A stretch of 64,000 bases of DNA from Chitinophaga sp. SYP-B3965 (GCF_009647655.1 NZ_WJFD01000001.1:1302001-1366000); one strand, 5' to 3'. Shown: positions 9,301-17,048, numbered from the stretch's first letter. Translations and numbers: made by a program. Notes: generated from the sequence alone by a model not told the origin.

Positions 9301-9524
9301 GGTAATTCTTTAAATGTGAAATCTCCTTGTGCGTTAGTAACTGTTCGGGTAATGAAGCCGGTGGATTCGTTACGGACGGATACGGAGGCGCCGGCCTGAG
9401 GTTTCTTTTCTTCATTAAATACTTTCCCTGAAATAGACGCCTGAGTGGTTTGAGCAAACAGGTGTGATTGGGAAAGGCAACAAAGTAGAAACAGTAATAG
9501 AAACTGGAGGGAATTCTTTGCCAT
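6339..9524 (-). CDS. TonB-dependent receptor, Oar-like with carboxypeptidase-regulatory N-domain
   Basis: A 1061-residue outer-membrane protein. A signal peptide (residues 7-24) is followed by a carboxypeptidase-regulatory-like beta-sandwich (about 28-110: G-K-V-F-N-E-E, then T-N-A-Q-G-D-F-T-F), a plug domain (about 125-235, with L-P-V-N-G-R-N-F and N-Y-T-I-D-G-M) and a 22-strand barrel ending in the typical aromatic C-terminus R-Y-G-F. This is the Oar/OmpA-related receptor layout. There is no SusD partner, so its substrate is unknown and may be a peptide or protein. The gene stands alone after a 180-bp upstream region. Confidence 0.93.
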   Translation of the reverse strand: MAKNSLQFLLLFLLCCLSQSHLFAQTTQASISGKVFNEEKKPQAGASVSVRNESTGFITRTVTNAQGDFTFKELPLGGPYTINITFSGFGEQKRSGYFLNQGDAVRIDITMQQQETTLQVVQVVGSGLKNKIENIGSATAISAKTMNQLPVNGRNFSTLMDLSPLSRGGNISGQLGSSTNYTIDGMNSKNPTSAGSTTSRSGAPYSISIEAVREFKVVTNQYDVTYGRSGGGTVSAVTKSGTNTLHGSAFTYVRANELASRYDIRGNRRNNNYSTYQYGFSLGGPIVKDKLHFFIAWDHQLDTRSLVIADIQSPADEARLNITKATLDNFVNIARTEYGVSNHAQYGSFDKQRGSDAAFLRLDWQINSKNLLTIRDNYTNDRNKLGLVDNTSINLYESTGNDFNRDNSLLATLRTSINPRFTNELKVQHLYTYQSSEPGDDLPKANIPRAIVENVTSSIDGNTRSTNIQIGGHRFAQENFDNHVVQLVDNLYYNTNTIKFTFGVDAMYTRAHSRYGSEVNGRFHYNGLTAFDNNQPYRYYREVPLLADPSVVGKIFNAGVYAQMQTTLAKGLDMTAGLRYDYAHYPKSPLNQLVYDELKIRTDNKLKSSVIQPRLQLTWDVKEEHTDYIRFGAGIFASDINNYIIINNLVFDGKHSATVDVRAPNIPVPDFAGYRANPATIPSLDAFQLATINTNGPDAKVPVIYKANLSYSHYFTAKLKAGITGYATLGRNNYFYVDRNMATTPFFTLPQEGNRGVYVPLSTMPANGAGDWVQGRISNKLGRVLELNSEGKVNQFAVVVDATWQYYKDGEVSVSYTWNDAKDNTSFNGNVANSATLSLPVKDDPRNLDNVTYSDNQFRHKVVVFGTLPTFYGFTVGIRYSGIGGTRYTLLSGVNSNADFVAGTNDLAYIFDRNNTAVPQNVRDGLNAILNNPAASESIKDYIRKYSGQLAERNGGINDFYGIYDARVTWKTKFSGKTTHGIEISCDIFNVANMFKKTWGVNKSLGTQALYAAGIPANGATPAVPAFDPTTPRYNYRVNTAGVVSPSGEPFQVQIGLRYGF

Positions 9525-9704
9525 GTTAGGTTAGTTAGATTAGATTTGGATGAGGCGAAGGTGAGGGGGCTATGTTAATATGGCATTTCCTTAATATGAA
9601 TTCTTTGTTATGGATTCTAACTGACCAGTGAAAGGAGGGGATACTTCAGTGAAATTATCACATATAGTGTATTAAAATATTCATTAACATGAAGTTAAAA
9701 TATC

Positions 9705-9734
9705 TTGTTTTGCCCTGATTTTAAGCTACCTTTG
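9705..9734 (+). promoter_or_regulatory. Promoter of the desaturase gene
   Basis: TTG (9705-9707), 19 bp, TACCTTTG (9727-9734): an exact fit to the Bacteroidota consensus. The TTG also opens a longer reading frame into the desaturase, but as the -33 box it cannot be the translation start. Confidence 0.8.
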
Positions 9735-9773
9735 CGGTTCACTTTTTTATTTTTTTACCGAAGTGGTTTTAAC

Positions 9774-10541
9774 ATGATAGCAATCCTTATTTTCTTTTTT
9801 GCACACTGGTTTCTCTCTTTATTCTTTCATACATTTTTCCTGCATAGATATGCATCCCATCAAATGTACGATACGAGCAAAGGTTGGGAAAGAGTGTTTT
9901 ACTTTTTAACCTGGTTCTTCCAGGGTTCTTCTTACCTGATTCCAAGAGCTTATGGCGTTATGCACCGCATGCACCATGAGTATAGCGATACTGAACAAGA
10001 TCCTCACTCACCACACTTCTTTAAAGACGTTTGGCATATGATGGTCCATACCCGCGAAATTTACGCAGGCTTTATCAGCAATACTAAAGTTCCGGATCCT
10101 CAGTTCACTAAAGATCCGTTACCAAGGTGGGATGCGATGGATCGTTTCGGTGATCACCGTGCAACACGTATTGTGTGGATGGCGATCTATGTTTCTTTCT
10201 ACGTGATTTTTGCTACGCAGTGGTGGATGTACCTGTTGTTGCCGATACATTTCCTGATGGGGCCTGTACAAGGTGCTGTGGTGAACTGGTGCGGTCACAA
10301 GTATGGTTATAGCAACTTTAACAACGGAGACCATTCAAGGAACTCTGAGCCATGGGGTATCTTTTTGCTGGGTGAATTGTTCCAGAACAATCACCATATG
10401 CATAAAGACAGTGCTAATTTCGCGCAGAAATGGTATGAATTTGATCCAACTTATCCGGTGATGAAAATGATGCATTGGATGAAGATTATCAGATTGCGTC
10501 CCAGAGTTGCGGTGATCAATCAGGAGAAAAAAGCAGCTTAA
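9774..10541 (+). CDS. Membrane fatty-acid desaturase (acyl-CoA/acyl-lipid type)
   Basis: A 255-residue membrane protein with the three histidine boxes that bind the di-iron centre: H-T-F-F-L-H-R near residue 20, H-R-M-H-H near residue 71 and N-N-H-H-M-H near residue 210, plus hydrophobic segments at about residues 2-18, 45-60 and 130-165. It is expected to insert a cis double bond in membrane fatty acids. It is a compact member of the family. The ATG at 9774 is chosen because the longer frame from 9705 would start inside the promoter. A strong terminator follows, so the gene is monocistronic. Confidence 0.9.
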   Translation: MIAILIFFFAHWFLSLFFHTFFLHRYASHQMYDTSKGWERVFYFLTWFFQGSSYLIPRAYGVMHRMHHEYSDTEQDPHSPHFFKDVWHMMVHTREIYAGFISNTKVPDPQFTKDPLPRWDAMDRFGDHRATRIVWMAIYVSFYVIFATQWWMYLLLPIHFLMGPVQGAVVNWCGHKYGYSNFNNGDHSRNSEPWGIFLLGELFQNNHHMHKDSANFAQKWYEFDPTYPVMKMMHWMKIIRLRPRVAVINQEKKAA

Positions 10542-10561
10542 ATTAGGCTAAGATATTTTTG

Positions 10562-10595
10562 AAAGCAGCAGGATTTCGGTTCTGCTGCTTTTTTG
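10562..10595 (+). terminator. Terminator after the desaturase gene
   Basis: AAAGCAGCAG (10562-10571) and CTGCTGCTTT (10582-10591) pair across a 10-bp loop and are followed by T residues. Confidence 0.9.
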
Positions 10596-11122
10596 TTTTG
10601 GAAATATTTTGGTGGGTTAATGCGGTGGGTTGAGTGGTTTTTTGGTCTGATTTTGGTGCATTATTGGGGAGATTATTCTTACACAAATAGTTCGGCATGG
10701 GTGATAATCGGCTTGGTTCATGCTTGGTTTAGTTAACCCTGAATATCCTTGAAAGTCTTATCTGCAGGCAGTTTCTTGCCATTTCTTTCTTCTTTACACA
10801 AATAGTATATATCATACCATATTTACATTATGTTAAATAGACCCCTGCAATAAAAAACAACTCACATTTCACCGCATAATTTGCCTTTCAAAAAAGAGAT
10901 TACTTATGATAGGCCCAACAATGTCAAAGAACTTGCTTTCTCTAAATTAAGAAGTTCTCCTGTTGCCCTACTGCAGCTAATTTGTATTTCACCTTTTTTT
11001 CCTGTTTTTAAACCAGAAAAACCACCCCCTGAACAGTTGTTTTTAACCTTCCACGCCCGGGACTTTGTAAGGAAATTTGAATCTATAAACAGATTCTTCA
11101 CTTCCAAATTATTCCCTGGTTT
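10596..11122. other. Gene-free stretch of about 530 bp with a 13-bp direct repeat
   Basis: No convincing gene is present. TTACACAAATAGT occurs twice, at 10679-10691 and 10794-10806, 115 bp apart. The second half is AT-rich and precedes the phosphoesterase gene, so the region probably holds its promoter, but no full TAnnTTTG box was found. Open frames on both strands here look like chance. Confidence 0.45.
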
Positions 11123-12550
11123 ATGACACCCATCATGCCCCAAATCAAACATGTTGTGCATCTCATGCTCGAAAACCGGTCCCTGGATAATGTTCTTGGC
11201 TGGTTGTATGCTGATACGAATAACCGTCCACCAGTTAACCTGATCGATGTCCAGAACCCGCCGGTTTATAATGGCCTGGAAACGACTTTTTACAATCTGG
11301 ACGCTGAAAACAATCAGCATTTTGTTGGAACCACCCCAGCTGGCAACACAACTATCCCTCCTTTAGACCCACAGGAAATTTTCCAGCATGTTCATACTCA
11401 ATGTTATACACCACTTCAGGGTGGTCCGCCAGCAGCCTCTCCTGAAATGGGTGGTTTCTATCTGGATTACGCTAATTCTTTTGCCGGCCCAGTGGGTAGT
11501 GCTGACGATATTATGATGGCCTATCCGCCGGAAAGTCTGCCAGTCTTAAACGGTCTGGCAAGAAACTATGCGGTGTGCGACAAATGGTTTGCGTCCGTAC
11601 CTTCCCAAACCTTTTGCAACCGGGCATTTGCAGCCACGGGTAATTCCATCGGCACTAACTGGCTCACCAAAGAATCTCAGGCCTGGGTGAATAACAGTCT
11701 TTTCATGGATTTCACCTCACCTACGCATTGGAATGTGTTGTCCGAAAACAACTGTGATACCCCTGATCACTGGATGATCTACTACAGCGAGTTATGGTTT
11801 CTGAGCACTAAGTTCTGCTTCACCCGTGACCTGTTTACTTCCCTACAAGACAGCAGTTTTGATCAACATTTCGCCGGTATTGAAAGTTTTTACGCACAAG
11901 CGGCGAATGGCACACTACCAGCCTATAGTTTCCTGGAACCGGATTGGGGATTGAAATTCTGGAAATTAGGCATCAACGGGAATGATTACCATCCTCCTTG
12001 TAACGTCAGTTCCGGTGAAGCATTTGTGCAACAAGTTTACAACGCAATATCCCAGGGGCCTGGATGGAATGAAACGCTCCTGATCATCACTTTCGACGAA
12101 CACGGTGGAACATATGATCATTATCCCATTAACACAAATGCTACGCCGCCATGGGGACAGTCCACTCCTCCTGTTTGCGAATGTGATTTCGGGTTTGACA
12201 CTTTTGGTGTAAGAGTACCTGCTGTGTTTATTTCTCCCTGGATCCAGCAAGGCGTTGTATTCCGGCAGCCTGAAGGGAGTATTCCTTTCGATCATACTTC
12301 CATCATCGCTACTGTTTTGAACTGGATGCAAGTGGATCCCGATAAATGGAATCTCGGCGAACGGGTAGCGAATGCGCCTACTTTCGAGGGCATCCTGAAT
12401 CTTACTACACCACGAACGGATCTGTCTGACATTCAGATAAAGGCGAATCCATCCAATGATGCAACGCAGACGATGCCTGTCAGCGATTTGCAAATGCTGA
12501 TCACTGCCCGCGCCTGGCGCCATGCGGCAGATTTGAATAAACATTTATAA
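11123..12550 (+). CDS. Phospholipase C / acid phosphatase-type phosphoesterase without signal peptide
   Basis: A 475-residue member of the phosphoesterase family PF04185 (bacterial phospholipase C and AcpA-type phosphatases, alkaline-phosphatase superfamily). Motifs in order are E-N-R-S-L-D-N near residue 16, N-R-A-F-A-A-T-G-N-S near residue 168, F-D-E-H-G-G-T-Y-D-H near residue 330 and F-D-H-T-S-I near residue 395, which carry metal and active-site residues. Family members usually have a Tat or Sec signal, but this protein starts directly with the first catalytic strand. It is followed after 19 bp by an unrecognised hydrophobic protein gene, with one terminator for both. It could be cytoplasmic or exported by a non-classical route. 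Confidence 0.88.
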   Translation: MTPIMPQIKHVVHLMLENRSLDNVLGWLYADTNNRPPVNLIDVQNPPVYNGLETTFYNLDAENNQHFVGTTPAGNTTIPPLDPQEIFQHVHTQCYTPLQGGPPAASPEMGGFYLDYANSFAGPVGSADDIMMAYPPESLPVLNGLARNYAVCDKWFASVPSQTFCNRAFAATGNSIGTNWLTKESQAWVNNSLFMDFTSPTHWNVLSENNCDTPDHWMIYYSELWFLSTKFCFTRDLFTSLQDSSFDQHFAGIESFYAQAANGTLPAYSFLEPDWGLKFWKLGINGNDYHPPCNVSSGEAFVQQVYNAISQGPGWNETLLIITFDEHGGTYDHYPINTNATPPWGQSTPPVCECDFGFDTFGVRVPAVFISPWIQQGVVFRQPEGSIPFDHTSIIATVLNWMQVDPDKWNLGERVANAPTFEGILNLTTPRTDLSDIQIKANPSNDATQTMPVSDLQMLITARAWRHAADLNKHL

Positions 12551-12569
12551 ACCTCAAAAAATAAAAACA

Positions 12570-13214
12570 ATGAGTACTGTAACCTTCAAAAATTTAAGTT
12601 ACCCTGATTTTGCAACGCAATTAACCCCTGCTCTTAATCAGTTCCTGCAAGACCACGAAGCTTTCCTGGCAGGTAAATCCATCAACAAGGAACAAGCCGT
12701 AAGAGACATGTACAGTCTGGTGCATGGTAAATACGCTTTGTACTATCAATCTCCCAGTGCCACTATTTCAAGCAGCTGTGTTACTGCGATGATCACCTGC
12801 GCGATTGATGTAGTGTCTATTGTATTACAGGCTGTGGGTGTGCCCGAATCTGTTACTAAAGCGGTAGCAGTGGAGATAGTGGATGACATTTCTCCGGAAG
12901 CATTAACTGGACTGGAAGCAGCTTTCAAAGCGTTGGCAGATGCTGATTCATTGACAGACAAAGCCAAAGCTATCTTCGCCCTTTTTGCAGGCTTTTACAA
13001 AATAACCGGTATCCGTCAAATCCTGGGTGCTATTGAACACAACATGGCCTGGTATGAATGGGTGCTCATGGGAACTGTGATCACTGCACAGTTAACTGCC
13101 TGGCTGGCCACGGATGGTATTGCGGCGATTGCTGAAATCGTTATTCTGGGTGCACTCGTTGCTCAGGCCGTTGCAGATGCAACGCTGGTTGTTAGTGCAT
13201 GTAACATCGGTTGA
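12570..13214 (+). CDS. Unrecognised protein with hydrophobic segments, partner of the phosphoesterase
   Basis: A 214-residue protein that I do not recognise. Residues 1-60 are soluble and helical. Residues 64-90 (rich in Ser, Cys, Ala, Val and Ile) and 150-210 are strongly hydrophobic and Ala-rich, with at least two segments long enough to cross a membrane, separated by an acidic amphipathic stretch (about 95-135). There are three Cys residues, two near residue 70 and one near the C-terminus. The gene is 19 bp after the phosphoesterase gene and shares its terminator, so the two are very likely co-expressed. An accessory, inhibitor or membrane-targeting role is possible but unproven. Confidence 0.7.
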   Translation: MSTVTFKNLSYPDFATQLTPALNQFLQDHEAFLAGKSINKEQAVRDMYSLVHGKYALYYQSPSATISSSCVTAMITCAIDVVSIVLQAVGVPESVTKAVAVEIVDDISPEALTGLEAAFKALADADSLTDKAKAIFALFAGFYKITGIRQILGAIEHNMAWYEWVLMGTVITAQLTAWLATDGIAAIAEIVILGALVAQAVADATLVVSACNIG

Positions 13215-13226
13215 TTACTTTTACCT

Positions 13227-13260
13227 AAAAGGGCTTGACTAGTTTAGTCAAGCCCTTTTT
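13227..13260. terminator. Bidirectional terminator
   Basis: AAAAGGGCTTGACT (13227-13240) and AGTCAAGCCCTTTT (13246-13259) form a 14-bp perfect stem between convergent genes. Confidence 0.92.
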
Positions 13261-13268
13261 ATTTTGAG

Positions 13269-13925
13269 TCAGGGAATAAAAATATCGTTTTTGATGGCGT
13301 ATAAAACTAAGCCTGTCCTGGATCTGATGGAGAGTTTCTCGAAAAGTTCCTGCCGGTAATTATCTATAGTGTGTGGGCTTAACTTCATTTCGTTTGCGAT
13401 CTCTTTATATGTTAGTTCGGAACAGCACAGGCGCAGAAAAGTAATTTCATTACTGGTTAACCGTGAGGTCAGGCTTGGAAAAGATGCATCGGTCTGGATA
13501 TTGCGAAGCATTTTTGCTGAGATCAGTTCATTCAGAAAATAACCCTGTGTATGCATGACCGTTATGGCTTTTACTACTTCGGTGATCCTGGATTCTTTCA
13601 ACAGGTATCCCCCCACTCCGCTTTTCAACATGTTAATGATGGGTTTGTCTTCTTCGAAAGTGCTCAATGCCAGGATTTTTATGTCGGGATAGTTTTGCTT
13701 TAGCCATTTAGCAGCCTCATAGCCATCCATGACGGGCATGTTGATATCCATCAGGATGACATCTGGTAAAGGATTTCGGGTGATCTTTTCTTTCATTTCT
13801 ACTCCGTTCGCGGCTTCAAAGACAATGCTGATCTCATGGTATTCAGAGAGAAGGCTCATCAGCCCCTGGCGGAACAATGTATGATCGTCTACAATGGCGA
13901 TGGCAATGGATGGGTAGTTTGTCAT
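13269..13925 (-). CDS. LuxR/NarL-family response regulator of split-sensor module 1
   Basis: A 218-residue response regulator. The receiver domain occupies residues 5-125, with the acidic pair in V-D-D-H near residue 12 and the phosphorylated Asp in L-M-D-I-N-M-P near residue 60. The C-terminal LuxR-type helix-turn-helix spans residues 150-212 (T-Y-K-E-I-A, then S-P-H-T-I-D-N-Y). It is the last gene of a four-gene operon; its ATG overlaps the kinase stop codon (ATGA). It is expected to be phosphorylated by that kinase and to control transcription of unknown targets. Confidence 0.93.
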   Translation of the reverse strand: MTNYPSIAIAIVDDHTLFRQGLMSLLSEYHEISIVFEAANGVEMKEKITRNPLPDVILMDINMPVMDGYEAAKWLKQNYPDIKILALSTFEEDKPIINMLKSGVGGYLLKESRITEVVKAITVMHTQGYFLNELISAKMLRNIQTDASFPSLTSRLTSNEITFLRLCCSELTYKEIANEMKLSPHTIDNYRQELFEKLSIRSRTGLVLYAIKNDIFIP

Positions 13926-14698
13926 GTGGTTTGGGATGAATAAGGAATGGAAATTGTGACGCTGGTTCCGTTGCCGGGTGCGGAAATAATGGTGGCAGTC
14001 CCTCCTATCATTGCTGCCCGCTTGCGGATGTTCTGTAATCCCATGCCGGTGTTTTGTATCATAACGGTTTCAGTGTTAAACCCGATGCCGTTGTCTTCTA
14101 TTCTGATCCTTAAGATCTCAGCCATATAAATCAGTTCAATGATAATGGCAGATGCTTGTGAATGACGGATGATATTGTGCAGTGTTTCCTGGAAGATCCT
14201 GAAAATGATCAATTCTTTGTCGGGCTGCAATGGTAGGTCTGTGATCTCTTCTTTGCGGGTGATCTGAAACCTCCCGGATTTCTCCAGCCATTCCAATTCA
14301 AACCCGATGGCATGGAGCAATCCTTTGCTGATCAGTTCTTCTCCATGGAGCAAGCTCGAAAGGGCACGGATCTCTCTGATAGATCGGCGGGTGAGATCTT
14401 CGGCTGCAGTGATCTTTTCCAATGCCTGTGCGCCGTTGCGAATGTCTATGGAACTAAGGGTGATAACTGCTAAACCGAGGATCTGGTTGATGTTATCGTG
14501 CAGGTCGCTGGCGATCGTTTTCAGCGTATGTTCCTGTACTTCCATCTGCAGCTTTAGCAATTCATGCTGAAAATCCTGTTTCAACTGCGTCGTTTCTTCC
14601 CGATGTTTCTTTTTCCGTTTGTTATAAACTGTGATGTACGCAATGAGGAATCCTGGTGCAATCAGGAAAATAAAACTGATCCAAGCGATCAGCACCAT
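13922..14698 (-). CDS. Minimal NarL/DegS-type sensor histidine kinase of module 1
   Basis: A 258-residue kinase with one N-terminal membrane segment (about residues 3-23), a basic coiled coil (25-70), a HisKA_3 dimerisation domain with the phospho-accepting His in S-D-L-H-D-N near residue 74, and a HATPase domain (N-box H-N-I-I-R-H near 172, D-N-G-I-G near 197, G-M-G-L-Q-N-I near 215). It has no sensing domain of its own. The ATG at 14698 is chosen because it overlaps the stop of the upstream membrane protein gene (TAATG on the minus strand). Such coupling suggests that the membrane protein provides the input. Confidence 0.9.
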   Translation of the reverse strand: MVLIAWISFIFLIAPGFLIAYITVYNKRKKKHREETTQLKQDFQHELLKLQMEVQEHTLKTIASDLHDNINQILGLAVITLSSIDIRNGAQALEKITAAEDLTRRSIREIRALSSLLHGEELISKGLLHAIGFELEWLEKSGRFQITRKEEITDLPLQPDKELIIFRIFQETLHNIIRHSQASAIIIELIYMAEILRIRIEDNGIGFNTETVMIQNTGMGLQNIRKRAAMIGGTATIISAPGNGTSVTISIPYSSQTT

Positions 14699-15348
14699 TA
14701 TTTCATTTGACGATACCTGCATATAAAAGCGTATGACCAGCAACCGTACTGCAATACATTCAGTACTTTAAAAATATGGTACCTGAGTGAATAATGAATA
14801 CTGCGGGTCTCGGGGTCGTTCAGCAGATATTGGAAGAAAGTATTGGTAGCTGTTCCGCCGAAGTAAAAGATCAGTGCTCCACTCACCCACCAGAAAGGTG
14901 CATACGTGCCGAGGCTCACATAATGATCATCTTTCAGTACCAGGTAAAAGTAATACAGGGAAGCTAATATAAATACCACTGCCATCAGTACCAGGGTCTG
15001 ATGTGCGTAATGGGAAAAGCGGCTACTGATGAGTTCCGTCAGGAAACATAGTGCAAACAATGTTATCCAGGCCAGGAATATATCCCGCCTGATGCCGTAT
15101 GGTTTCAGCAAATGATAAAACATGCTACTCACAGCAAAACATTCTATCGGCAACAATCCATTATACAAAGGTGTATTGGGCTGGTGTAGTGTTTCCCGGA
15201 AATAAATACCACCCGTTTCCACCAGGCAAACGATCAAGAGGTAAATGGAGAAACGTTTCCATACGGGGTCTCTGTCTTTTGAAAGGCAAACGACACTTGT
15301 AAGGAAGGAGATCCATTCCGCAATTGTATTGAGGGTGAAGTATTGCAT
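14698..15348 (-). CDS. Multi-pass membrane protein, putative sensor of module 1
   Basis: A 216-residue protein with about six or seven predicted membrane helices and short loops. It is not an obvious member of a named family. Its start (ATG 15348) and stop both overlap neighbouring genes in a TAATG arrangement, so it is translated in step with the small anchored protein before it and the kinase after it. The motif P-F-W-W-V-S-G near residue 160 aligns with P-A-F-W-F-N-A-G in the membrane protein at 62529-63203, which has the same neighbours. I infer that it is a sensory partner for the kinase. Confidence 0.75.
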   Translation of the reverse strand: MQYFTLNTIAEWISFLTSVVCLSKDRDPVWKRFSIYLLIVCLVETGGIYFRETLHQPNTPLYNGLLPIECFAVSSMFYHLLKPYGIRRDIFLAWITLFALCFLTELISSRFSHYAHQTLVLMAVVFILASLYYFYLVLKDDHYVSLGTYAPFWWVSGALIFYFGGTATNTFFQYLLNDPETRSIHYSLRYHIFKVLNVLQYGCWSYAFICRYRQMK

Positions 15349-15959
15349 TATTTCCTGGTATTTCCCATATAACCCAGTAGTGTGGCACCTTCTGCAATAC
15401 AATTGGACGGTGGCGGACACAATTCTCCGTGATTTTCGGGATCAATAGTGATCATGAAACCGTTTGGAGCAGTTCCCAATCCGGGTGCGTTGAAATAATC
15501 CCAGGAATAACCTGCACTGTCTTTTGTAGAAACAAGTACTAAGGTATTGTGCCCCCAGTAATCATGTTTAGGTGTTGGTTCCAGTTCACTGTGTGGGTTA
15601 TAAGAAGAATCATAAGTAGCGAAATAGAAACGTACGCCGTTCCCTTTATCCTTTTCGATCTGGCAAAGCAGAGCTCTTAACCGCCATGCGGGAAACCATA
15701 TACAGCGGGAGTTGCGCTGAAAAGAAACAGAATCTTTGTGGCCAGGGTGAGCTATGCGTATTACACCAGCATGGGGTGCATAGTTTTCTACATACCGACG
15801 GGCCTGCGCGATGGTCAGTAAGTCTTTTGCAGGAGGATTGCTGCTTTCTCCGCAACATTGCGGAATGGGTTGTTGTCCGCTGCGGGCTGCCAACCAACCG
15901 CACAGGATACCGACAATTAACATAATGCCTGCAATCAGGTAATTTTTGCGAGAAAACAT
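15348..15959 (-). CDS. Signal-anchored small protein with Cys-Pro...Cys tail, first gene of module 1
   Basis: A 203-residue protein from the ATG at 15959, beginning with a hydrophobic anchor (about residues 7-24), so the rest probably faces the periplasm. The body has L-R-A-L-L near residue 97, the strand G-V-R-F-Y-F-A-T-Y, a T-L-V-L-V-S-T-K-D strand and C-terminal C-P-P-P-S-N-C. The same order of motifs appears in the soluble protein at 62125-62520. An in-frame ATG at 16064 would add 35 residues before the anchor and is less likely. The function is unknown. It heads a four-gene operon. Confidence 0.65.
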   Translation of the reverse strand: MFSRKNYLIAGIMLIVGILCGWLAARSGQQPIPQCCGESSNPPAKDLLTIAQARRYVENYAPHAGVIRIAHPGHKDSVSFQRNSRCIWFPAWRLRALLCQIEKDKGNGVRFYFATYDSSYNPHSELEPTPKHDYWGHNTLVLVSTKDSAGYSWDYFNAPGLGTAPNGFMITIDPENHGELCPPPSNCIAEGATLLGYMGNTRK

Positions 15960-16139
15960 AGGGGCAAATTGATTTAGGTTATCAGGGAATTCAGGGGCCT
16001 CCGGGTCATCATGTTTTACAATGTAACATAAAACTTCGGTAAACCGGAGAATCCAGTTCCTCAAAGATCATCTGCTTTCATCTGTCAGAAAAGGTGGAAA
16101 ATAACCCCGGCGTGGAACTGTTTTTAGGGTTTTTAAAGA

Positions 16140-16673
16140 TTAATAATTCCCTGTATCAAACTCTCCCACGCCTTTCTCGCTCCTCCGGGTTTCTACGAGT
16201 TTGCGGATCTGCTCTCTTAATTCTGTTGGTTTGTGGATGGCATCCAGCACCAGGTTGTGTGTGGTTTTCTGGGATGAAACCAGGCGGATATTTCCCAGAG
16301 AGAATATCCTGTAGATGAATGGTTCCAGCAGCAATACGTCCTTTACACGGTATAATTCGATTTCGAAGGTTTCCCTGTTGAAAACGCCTACTTTCCTGAT
16401 AATTCGTTGATTTGTAAGTGTATACGTGGCTGTATTGATATAAAACCATGAATATAACATCCTCAGTGCGCAAAGCCCTGCCACTATGCTGATCCAGCCA
16501 CTGTAATAATTCGCCAGCACCAGGCTGCCGATGGCGATTATCCCGTAAAGGGCAAAGTATTTAATGTTGAGGATCTGGCTGGATTTTCCTGTCCAGATGG
16601 TGGATTCCAGGTGATGGTCAGCGGATTGAGCTGCGGTATTTTTGGAGGGATCAAAGCCCAGGTTGTTTTCCAT
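16140..16673 (-). CDS. Bacterial PH domain membrane protein (YdbS/YdbT-like)
   Basis: A 177-residue protein with two adjacent membrane helices (about residues 40-56 and 60-78) followed by a bacterial PH domain (bPH_2/DUF304, residues 80-150) that contains the typical Y-T-L-T-N-Q-R-I-I-R-K and E-I-E-L-Y-R-V-K-D motifs. Family members are inner-membrane proteins of poorly known role. It lies 10 bp after the small gene at 16684-16953 and is probably co-transcribed with it. Confidence 0.85.
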   Translation of the reverse strand: MENNLGFDPSKNTAAQSADHHLESTIWTGKSSQILNIKYFALYGIIAIGSLVLANYYSGWISIVAGLCALRMLYSWFYINTATYTLTNQRIIRKVGVFNRETFEIELYRVKDVLLLEPFIYRIFSLGNIRLVSSQKTTHNLVLDAIHKPTELREQIRKLVETRRSEKGVGEFDTGNY

Positions 16674-16683
16674 GGGCTTTAAA

Positions 16684-16953
16684 TTACAATATATTTATCT
16701 CTTCGTCACCTCTGGCCTTTCTGACCAGCTGCAGCATATATCTGAACGGGATCCTGATAGTATTGGCGATGGTCATCATTTCATTTAGTGTGAACAGGTG
16801 AAGATTATCCAGTTTGTGCTTGAAGATCACCCAGTCAAAACCACAATCCTCGCTGATTGTTTTAGCAGGAATTATCTCGAAAATATCGGGAAACTGAATC
16901 TTGTCGGACAGGATCAATGCCTTTATCTTACTATATAGCTCTTCGGTCTTCAT
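16684..16953 (-). CDS. Small HTH-like protein
   Basis: An 89-residue protein. The C-terminal half (L-F-T-L-N-E-M-M-T-I-A-N-T-I-R-I-P) has the shape of an XRE-type helix-turn-helix, but the N-terminal half is not typical, so the call is tentative. It contains one Cys and no membrane segment. It is upstream of the PH-domain gene in the same direction and divergent from the cupin gene. It could be a small regulator. Confidence 0.6.
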   Translation of the reverse strand: MKTEELYSKIKALILSDKIQFPDIFEIIPAKTISEDCGFDWVIFKHKLDNLHLFTLNEMMTIANTIRIPFRYMLQLVRKARGDEEINIL

Positions 16954-17014
16954 TGCGATATGGATTAAAGGTTTTTCAGAACAACAGTAGGCACAAAACT
17001 TAAGCCAAAATTCT

Positions 17015-17022
17015 ATCTTTGA
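17015..17022 (+). promoter_or_regulatory. -7 promoter element of the cupin gene
   Basis: TATCTTTG matches TAnnTTTG fully; no good -33 box is seen. The TTG inside it (17020-17022 region) opens a longer frame, so the translation start was moved to 17049. Confidence 0.5.
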
Positions 17023-17048
17023 GCATTGTTAAATCAAGCTTAACAGCC

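Noticed and set aside
10881..11126. 81-residue frame ending in an ATGA overlap with the phosphoesterase gene
   Set aside because: TTG start, no family motif, AT-rich composition. The overlap is suggestive but not enough.
10904..11320. 138-residue minus-strand frame
   Set aside because: Begins inside the phosphoesterase gene and shows no motif.
11966..12544. 192-residue minus-strand frame
   Set aside because: Antisense to conserved catalytic motifs of the phosphoesterase.
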